Source of the DNA: Fictibacillus terranigra
Lineage (GTDB): Bacteria; Bacillota; Bacilli; Bacillales; Fictibacillaceae
Direction: 5' to 3'
Length of the DNA: 64,000 nt
NCBI RefSeq assembly: GCF_030412265.1
Contig: NZ_JAUHLN010000001.1
Coordinates: 868,001-932,000, forward strand
Position numbers and translations under genes: made by a program. Of this stretch, positions 58,701 to 64,000 are shown piece after piece (position 1 is the stretch's first letter; each line of letters begins with the position of its first letter). The notes beneath the pieces were generated by a model. It saw only the letters and a list, made by a program, of their open reading frames with translations, was not told the origin of the DNA and did no database searches.

Positions 58701-59576
58701 TTATAGGTTATTTACAGTTTTCCAGAGTTTGGCCAGCGAGGTACTGATAGAGTCGATGATTTTATCTGTTTTAAAATAATACAAGTGGGAGAGAGGAGAC
58801 CATGAAGTGAAAAGATTTCCTGTGTTCACTTCGATGTCTTTTGTCACAGACCGGCTGTATTCTTCATTTAATGTTTTTAAAGGAAATGCAATAACATCAT
58901 CCTGATCATAAAAATTAATCCATTCACCCTGCACACGGCTGTAGTGTTTTTTTAAAAGCGGTGATGGAACACGGATGGGACTGTCAAAATCTGAATATCT
59001 CAACGTCCATAGAGGCATGGGAGTCCCCATCGTATAAAAGCTCGTCAGGGTTTCACCGTTTTCAAGAGGGTTGTCTGATTTAATCCGTTTTATAGATTCA
59101 GAAATTTTATCCGGTATATATTGAAGGTCATAAAAATAATTGCTTGCAATGACGGTGCCAAGGCTGTGGGAGACAACAGACAGAGGGGTTTGATCTCCTG
59201 CTTTGTTCCGAAGCGTATGCAAGGCTTTCGCCACGGTCTCATGTACTCGTTCATAATTAGGATTTAAATGGGGCAGTGCTGCAGGAGCAGGCTGATAGGC
59301 GATGGCATCTCCGAAAAAGCGGATGACAAACTTGCGGAGAGGAGCATAGTTGAGCGATATCTTTTGGTTCACCGATGTCCATAAGTCCTCTTCACGGTCA
59401 TTAAATACGCTGCCCCAAAAAACAGGTATCATTTCAAGCTGTGTTTCGGGTGAATGATGATGGGAAGCGATTTTTGTTCCGAAGCTGCGGTTTAAAGCCT
59501 GCATAAAATCATCGGCGTATGTTTCATCCTGATTGCCGATGCCATGGAGGATCAGAACTCCTACTTTAACTGACAT
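58701..59576 (-). CDS. Cytoplasmic alpha/beta hydrolase
   Basis: The 291-residue protein starts V-L-I-L-H-G-I-G-N-Q-D (oxyanion region) and has the nucleophile elbow V-V-S-H-S-L-G-T-V (Ser near 138) found in lipase-like serine hydrolases; a candidate Asp is in F-Y-D-Q-D-D-V. No signal peptide is visible. It lies upstream of the sco operon on the same strand but is separated from it by about 240 bases with the sigma-54 control region. An intracellular esterase is likely; a link to hydroxybutyrate oligomers is only suggested by position. Confidence 0.72.
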   Translation of the reverse strand: MSVKVGVLILHGIGNQDETYADDFMQALNRSFGTKIASHHHSPETQLEMIPVFWGSVFNDREEDLWTSVNQKISLNYAPLRKFVIRFFGDAIAYQPAPAALPHLNPNYERVHETVAKALHTLRNKAGDQTPLSVVSHSLGTVIASNYFYDLQYIPDKISESIKRIKSDNPLENGETLTSFYTMGTPMPLWTLRYSDFDSPIRVPSPLLKKHYSRVQGEWINFYDQDDVIAFPLKTLNEEYSRSVTKDIEVNTGNLFTSWSPLSHLYYFKTDKIIDSISTSLAKLWKTVNNL

Positions 59577-59650
59577 GACTTCACTTCCTTTGATGTTAGT
59601 CTCGCCTTTACTATGACAAAAACCTTTACAAAAAGAAAGAAAATTCTATG

Positions 59651-59679
59651 TTGTCAAAATAATTAAAATGAATTATGAT
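59651..59679 (+). promoter_or_regulatory. SigA promoter of the fadNAE operon
   Basis: TTGTCA (59651-59656) and TATGAT (59674-59679) with 17-base spacing; the start would be near 59686, upstream of the FadR box. Confidence 0.85.
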
Positions 59680-59729
59680 GGGTGTAGAACTAAATTTCAA
59701 AATTAGTCATTTATTTTTTGCCCTAAAAA

Positions 59730-59747
59730 TGAATGAGTGTTCATTCA
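59730..59747. promoter_or_regulatory. FadR operator
   Basis: TGAATGAGTGTTCATTCA is a perfect TGAATGA/TCATTCA inverted repeat with a 4-base centre, matching the B. subtilis FadR (YsiA) consensus. It lies about 45 bases downstream of the predicted start and would block elongation until long-chain acyl-CoA releases FadR. Confidence 0.9.
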
Positions 59748-59768
59748 ATAGCTGAAGGAGGAAATAAG

Positions 59769-62165
59769 ATGGCCATAACCATTCAAAAGGCTGCTGTTCT
59801 AGGGTCTGGAGTGATGGGAGCAGGAATCGCTGCACATCTCGCGAATGTTGGAATCCCTACTCTGCTTCTGGATATGGTGCCGAGAGAGTTGTCAGAAGCT
59901 GAAAAGGCAAAAGGCATCACGGAAGAAAGCCCGCAGTTCCGCAACAGGCTCACCATACAGGCAAAAGAAAGAATGCTTAAGCAAAAACCAGCACCTCTGG
60001 CAGTAAAAGAAAATCTCGATTTAATCTCAATCGGAAACTTCACAGATGATTTACCAAAGCTGAATGATGTGGACTGGATCATCGAGGTCGTTGTTGAACG
60101 GCTGGATGTAAAGCGTCAGATCTTTGAACAAGTGGAGCAATTCCGCAAGAAAGGTTCGATCATCAGCTCGAACACATCGGGTATTTCGATCCATGCGATG
60201 GCAGCGGACCGTTCCGATGATTTTAAGGAGCATTTTCTTGGCACACATTTCTTTAATCCGCCGCGATACTTAAAACTGTTGGAGATTATTCCAACAAAAG
60301 ATACCAGCCCTGATATTGTTTCTTTTATGAAAGAGTTTGGGGAGAACATACTTGGAAAAGGCGTAGTTATCGCAAAAGATACACCGAACTTCATCGCTAA
60401 CCGGATTGGCACTTACGGCCTGATGGTCACTGTTCAGGAAATGATGAAGCAAGGCTACAGCGTAGGAGAGGTTGATTCTGTAACTGGTCCGCTGATCGGC
60501 CGCCCGAAGAGTGCCACCTTCAGAACACTGGACGTGGTAGGTTTGGACACCTTCCTTCACGTGGCAAGGAATGTTTATGATCAGGTTGAAGGAAAAGAGA
60601 AAGAAGTGTTTGACGTTCCTCCATTCTTGAATGAAATGGTCGAAAAAGGATGGATGGGAAGCAAATCAGGCCAAGGTTTCTACTTAAAACAGAAAGGCAA
60701 GCAGGGCGGAGAGATCCTTGAACTTGATCCTTCCACACTGGAATACAAGCCTCGCCAAAAGCTGAAAACGGCTACCACCGAGCAGGCGAAACAATTGAAA
60801 ACAACAGAGCAAAAAGTGAAAGCGCTTTTATACAGTAAAGACCGAGCAGGGGAGATGCTCTGGTCCATTGTTAAGCCAGTGTTGATCTATTCTGCTGAAA
60901 AAGCATACGAAATCGCTGATGATATAGTTGCCATTGATAATGCGATGAAATGGGGCTTCGGATGGGAGCACGGGCCATTTGAGATTTGGGATGCCATCGG
61001 AGTAAAGGAATCCGTAAAACGCATGGCCGATGAAGGAGAAGCTGTTCCCGCCTGGATTCATGAGTTTATTGAAAACGGAAACACTTCGTTCTACCAGACA
61101 GCACAGGGTGAAGTTTCGTTCTATCATAACGGTGACTATAGAAGAGTCAACGAAAACAAAAAGACGATCCACCTTTCATTGCTGAAAAACAAAGGAAACC
61201 TGATCACAAAGAACAACGGTGCGAGCCTGATCGACATGGGTGATGGTGTAGCATGTCTGGAATTTACGTCCCCAAACAATGCGATGGGGCCAGACATCAT
61301 CATGATGATCCACAAAGCGCTGGAAGAAGTAGAACGAAATTACGAAGGGCTTGTCATCGGGAATCAGGGAAAAAACTTCTGTGTGGGTGCAAACCTGATG
61401 CTCATTTTAATGGAGGCACAGGATGACAACTTCTATGAGCTGGATATGATGGTACGCCAGTTTCAGAACACGATGGGCATGGTCCGCTACAGCAAAAAGC
61501 CGGTCGTTACTGCAAACTTCGGCATGAGCCTAGGAGGCGGAGTGGAAGTTTCGCTTCCTGCAGCTGAGATGCAAATGTCTGCCGAAACCTATATGGGTCT
61601 GGTAGAAGTAGGTGTCGGATTAATACCGGGTGGGGGCGGAAACAAAGAATTGCTGCTTCGCCAAGTGGAACGTCTCCCTAAAGGTGCGAAACTTGATCTT
61701 CAAGGAGTTGTTAACCAAGTTTTTGAAACAATTGCGATGGCTAAAGTTTCTACCTCCGCACAAGAAGCTGAAAAACTCGGATTCTTAAGGCCGCAGGATG
61801 GAATCTCTGTTAACAGCGATCATCTGCTGTATGATGCAAAACAACGAGTGCTCTCCTTAGCGAAGCAAGGGTATCAGCCGCCGAAACGCAAAAAGATACC
61901 TGTGGTTGGAGAAGCAGGGTATGCGACACTTTCACTCGGTGCGGAAACGATGAGATTTGGGGGTTACGTCTCTGAGCATGATCTGAAAATTGCTAAAAAG
62001 CTTGCCTTTGTACTTTCAGGCGGAAGAGTTCCTGAAGGCACACTGGTCGATGAACAATACTTATTAGATCTTGAAAGGGAAGCTTTCTTGAGTCTTGCGG
62101 GTGAGCCAAAATCTCAGGCGAGAATGCAATACATGCTGACTAAAGGAAAACCGCTTCGCAACTAA
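59769..62165 (+). CDS. fadN: 3-hydroxyacyl-CoA dehydrogenase/enoyl-CoA hydratase
   Basis: A 798-residue bifunctional beta-oxidation enzyme. The NAD-binding domain starts A-A-V-L-G-S-G-V-M-G-A-G-I-A-A-H (about 7-22), with the dehydrogenase signature H-F-F-N-P-P-R-Y-L-K-L-L-E (His near 160). The C-terminal crotonase part (about 495-700) contains G-K-N-F-C-V-G-A-N and G-G-G-V-E-V-S-L-P-A oxyanion elements. The dehydrogenase-first order is the FadN type. ATG 59769 follows GAAGGAGG; an earlier in-frame ATG at 59733 lies inside the FadR box. Confidence 0.94.
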   Translation: MAITIQKAAVLGSGVMGAGIAAHLANVGIPTLLLDMVPRELSEAEKAKGITEESPQFRNRLTIQAKERMLKQKPAPLAVKENLDLISIGNFTDDLPKLNDVDWIIEVVVERLDVKRQIFEQVEQFRKKGSIISSNTSGISIHAMAADRSDDFKEHFLGTHFFNPPRYLKLLEIIPTKDTSPDIVSFMKEFGENILGKGVVIAKDTPNFIANRIGTYGLMVTVQEMMKQGYSVGEVDSVTGPLIGRPKSATFRTLDVVGLDTFLHVARNVYDQVEGKEKEVFDVPPFLNEMVEKGWMGSKSGQGFYLKQKGKQGGEILELDPSTLEYKPRQKLKTATTEQAKQLKTTEQKVKALLYSKDRAGEMLWSIVKPVLIYSAEKAYEIADDIVAIDNAMKWGFGWEHGPFEIWDAIGVKESVKRMADEGEAVPAWIHEFIENGNTSFYQTAQGEVSFYHNGDYRRVNENKKTIHLSLLKNKGNLITKNNGASLIDMGDGVACLEFTSPNNAMGPDIIMMIHKALEEVERNYEGLVIGNQGKNFCVGANLMLILMEAQDDNFYELDMMVRQFQNTMGMVRYSKKPVVTANFGMSLGGGVEVSLPAAEMQMSAETYMGLVEVGVGLIPGGGGNKELLLRQVERLPKGAKLDLQGVVNQVFETIAMAKVSTSAQEAEKLGFLRPQDGISVNSDHLLYDAKQRVLSLAKQGYQPPKRKKIPVVGEAGYATLSLGAETMRFGGYVSEHDLKIAKKLAFVLSGGRVPEGTLVDEQYLLDLEREAFLSLAGEPKSQARMQYMLTKGKPLRN

Positions 62166-62180
62166 AAGGAGGGGAAAACT

Positions 62181-63362
62181 ATGCTGAAAGATGCTGTAAT
62201 CGTAGCAGGTGCAAGAACACCGATAGGAAAAGCAAAAAAAGGGTCATTCGCTCAGATGCGTTCAGATGAGCTTGCCGCAATCACTGTAAAAGAAACACTG
62301 CGGCGTGCTGGCGGTTATGACGGCCCGATCGATGATCTGATTATGGGGTGTGCCATTCCAGAGGCAGAGCAGGGAATGAACATGGCAAGATTAATCGGGG
62401 CGAGAGCAGGTCTCCCGGATACCATACCGGCAATCACTGTTAATCGGTTCTGTTCTTCGGGGCTTCAAAGTATCGCCTATGGCGCCGAGAAGATTATGCT
62501 CGGGCATGCTGAAGCTGTGCTGGCCGGGGGAGCGGAATCCATGAGCTTGCTGCCGATGGAAGGCCATGTCATCAAACCGAATCCTCACCTTGTTGAAACG
62601 GTTCCTCAATATTACATGGGCATGGGCTTCACGGCTGAAGAAGTGGCAAAGCGGTTCGGTGTTACGAGGGAGGACCAGGATGCCTTTGCGGTTCGAAGCC
62701 ATCAAAATGCAGCACGGGCCATTAAAGAAGGCAGATTCAAGGACGAAATTGTACCTGTCTCCGTGACGAGGCGCTGGCTTGGAGAAGACAACAAGCTAAA
62801 AGAAAAAGAGTTTGTGGTTGATACGGACGAAGGTGTTCGTCCTGATACCTCGTTAGAAGGCCTCTCCCGCCTGCGCCCTGCGTTCTCCATCAACGGCTCG
62901 GTAACAGCAGGGAACGCATCACAGACAAGTGATGGTGCTGCGACTGTTCTTGTGATGGACCGTGAAAAAGCAGAAGCAGAGGGATTGACGCCGCTGCTGA
63001 AGTTCAGAAGCTTTGCCGTGGCAGGTGTACCGCCTGAAATCATGGGAATCGGACCTGTTGCTGCTGTTCCTAAAGCGTTAAAACTTGCGGGACTTGAAGT
63101 ATCCGATATCGGCTTGTTTGAGCTCAATGAAGCGTTCGCCTCACAGGCTGTACAGGTCATTCGCGAGCTTGGCCTTCCGGAAGACAGAGTCAATGTCAAT
63201 GGAGGAGGTATCGCTCTAGGCCATCCGCTTGGATGCTCCGGAGCAAAACTTACTCTTACCCTTCTTCATGAGATGAAGCGGAGAGGAGAGCAGTTTGGTG
63301 TCGTAACCATGTGCATCGGCGGCGGCATGGGCGCTGCTGGCGTGTTCGAACTAGTAGGCTAA
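62181..63362 (+). CDS. fadA: Acetyl-CoA C-acyltransferase (3-ketoacyl-CoA thiolase)
   Basis: The 393-residue thiolase has the acylated Cys in [10 protein letters not shown] (near 90), N-E-A-F-A (near 315), [14 protein letters not shown] (catalytic His near 349) and C-I-G-G-G-M-G (second Cys near 379). It cleaves 3-ketoacyl-CoA to acetyl-CoA and could also use acetoacetyl-CoA from the sco pathway. It follows fadN by 15 bases with AAGGAGGGG. Confidence 0.95.
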   Translation: MLKDAVIVAGARTPIGKAKKGSFAQMRSDELAAITVKETLRRAGGYDGPIDDLIMGCAIPEAEQGMNMARLIGARAGLPDTIPAITVNRFCSSGLQSIAYGAEKIMLGHAEAVLAGGAESMSLLPMEGHVIKPNPHLVETVPQYYMGMGFTAEEVAKRFGVTREDQDAFAVRSHQNAARAIKEGRFKDEIVPVSVTRRWLGEDNKLKEKEFVVDTDEGVRPDTSLEGLSRLRPAFSINGSVTAGNASQTSDGAATVLVMDREKAEAEGLTPLLKFRSFAVAGVPPEIMGIGPVAAVPKALKLAGLEVSDIGLFELNEAFASQAVQVIRELGLPEDRVNVNGGGIALGHPLGCSGAKLTLTLLHEMKRRGEQFGVVTMCIGGGMGAAGVFELVG

Positions 63363-63384
63363 TCCAATACAGGAGGATATAAAC

Positions 63385-64000
63385 ATGTCTAACACAATGG
63401 AAAAGGTTTTTAAAGGCGGAAGCTTTTTAGTGGAAGATATTCAGGCGGAGGACCTCTTCACACCGGAGGATTTTTCAGAAGAGCACCTCATGATCGCAAA
63501 GACAACCGAGGATTACGTGGTTAAGGAAGTTGTCCCGCAAATCGATAAGCTCGAAAACCATGAGTTTGATATTTCTAAACAGCTTTTGACAAAAGCAGGG
63601 GAACTTGGTCTTCTTGGTGCTGACGTTCCTGAAGAATACGGAGGACTTGGCCTTGATAAAATCTCTTCTTCATTGATTACTGAGAAGTTTGCACGCGGAC
63701 GCGGTTTTTCCATCAGCTATGGCGCCCACGTCGGAATCGGTTCTCTGCCGATCGTGCTTTTCGGTAACGAAGAACAGAAGAAAAAGTATCTCCCAGATCT
63801 GGCAGTTGGAGCAAAAATCGCAGCGTATGCACTTACAGAACCCGGATCAGGATCCGATGCACTGGGTGCTAAAACAACAGCACGATTGAACGCTGAAGGC
63901 ACTCATTATGTGCTGAACGGAGAAAAGCAATGGATCACAAATTCCGCTTTTGCCGATGTGTTTGTAGTTTATGCAAAAATTGATGGAGAACAATTCTCTG
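63385..64000 (+). CDS. fadE: Acyl-CoA dehydrogenase, N-terminal part (cut by window edge)
   Basis: The frame starts at ATG 63385 behind AGGAGG and is open to the end of the window, giving about 205 residues. It shows the acyl-CoA dehydrogenase N-domain helices (L-L-G-A-D-V-P-E-E-Y-G-G-L-G) and the FAD/substrate loop A-Y-A-L-T-E-P-G-S-G-S-D-A-L. It is the third gene of the fadN-fadA-fadE operon, as in B. subtilis. The catalytic Glu region lies outside the window. Confidence 0.93.
   Translation, partial: MSNTMEKVFKGGSFLVEDIQAEDLFTPEDFSEEHLMIAKTTEDYVVKEVVPQIDKLENHEFDISKQLLTKAGELGLLGADVPEEYGGLGLDKISSSLITEKFARGRGFSISYGAHVGIGSLPIVLFGNEEQKKKYLPDLAVGAKIAAYALTEPGSGSDALGAKTTARLNAEGTHYVLNGEKQWITNSAFADVFVVYAKIDGEQFS

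Noticed and set aside
60817-60830. TGAAAGCGCTTTTA, a cre-like sequence inside fadN
   Set aside because: It matches most of the CcpA consensus but lies over 1 kb inside the coding region; chance is likely. A weaker one at 55499-55513 also lacks the terminal CA.

Overview
The window is a chromosomal stretch from a spore-forming, low-to-moderate GC Bacillaceae, probably a Fictibacillus-like or Bacillus sensu lato genome. The genus is inference from gene content, not a search. Supporting signs are spore-related genes (a Tgl transglutaminase, a SpoVB-type flippase, a sporulation-type sensor kinase), AGGAGG ribosome binding sites, frequent TTG/GTG starts, B. subtilis-type intrinsic terminators, a guanine riboswitch before xpt-pbuX, a TRAP leader before trpE and a FadR box before fadNAE. 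Apart from one decayed patch near 26.3-28.2 kb, no insertion sequence, prophage, CRISPR array, rRNA or tRNA was seen.

Layout. 0-16.4 kb: LysE exporter (cut by the window edge), VOC protein, cytochrome P450, two methyltransferases, the lipid II flippase Amj, a GNAT enzyme, an MDR oxidoreductase, TRAP-regulated trpE, an M42 peptidase, pyrroline-5-carboxylate reductase, two DedA proteins flanking a SpoVB-like flippase, an SRAP protein and an FAD oxidoreductase. 16.4-25 kb: a quinone/catechol-stress (mhq-type) operon behind a palindromic operator, a lipoprotein class B PBP, a DUF4931 protein and an acyl-CoA ligase. 25-28.2 kb: a sigma-54 enhancer-binding protein, a truncated MocR regulator beside a LysE exporter, then gene fragments. 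28.1-38.9 kb: sensor kinase, three-subunit molybdenum hydroxylase, secreted protein, orphan Opp-type permease pair, Tgl and an M23 murein hydrolase. 39-52 kb: DDAH-like and RocB-like pair, peptidase E, Cu/Zn-SOD-like lipoprotein with an unusual leader, xpt-pbuX, a divergent UMP-kinase paralogue with a possible leader peptide, CopD-like and MBL proteins.

52-64 kb is the most coherent metabolic block. Proline dehydrogenase is followed, on the minus strand, by a 3-hydroxybutyrate operon: scoA-scoB (CoA transferase), a GntP-type permease and 3-hydroxybutyrate dehydrogenase. Just downstream is a secreted esterase resembling 3-hydroxybutyrate-oligomer hydrolases. The operon has a near-consensus sigma-54 promoter and three upstream copies of TTCCG-N6-CGGAA, which look like enhancer sites. 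Beside it lies the FadR-controlled fadN-fadA-fadE operon. Together these could take extracellular 3-hydroxybutyrate polymer or oligomers to acetyl-CoA: secreted hydrolase, permease, dehydrogenase, CoA transferase, then thiolase.

The best candidates for something not commonly described are this sigma-54/UAS unit, a trpE leader in which TRAP would act on translation rather than termination, and the SOD-like leader with three tandem repeats enclosed by an anti-Shine-Dalgarno pairing. All functions are assigned by reading motifs and context; no database search was possible.
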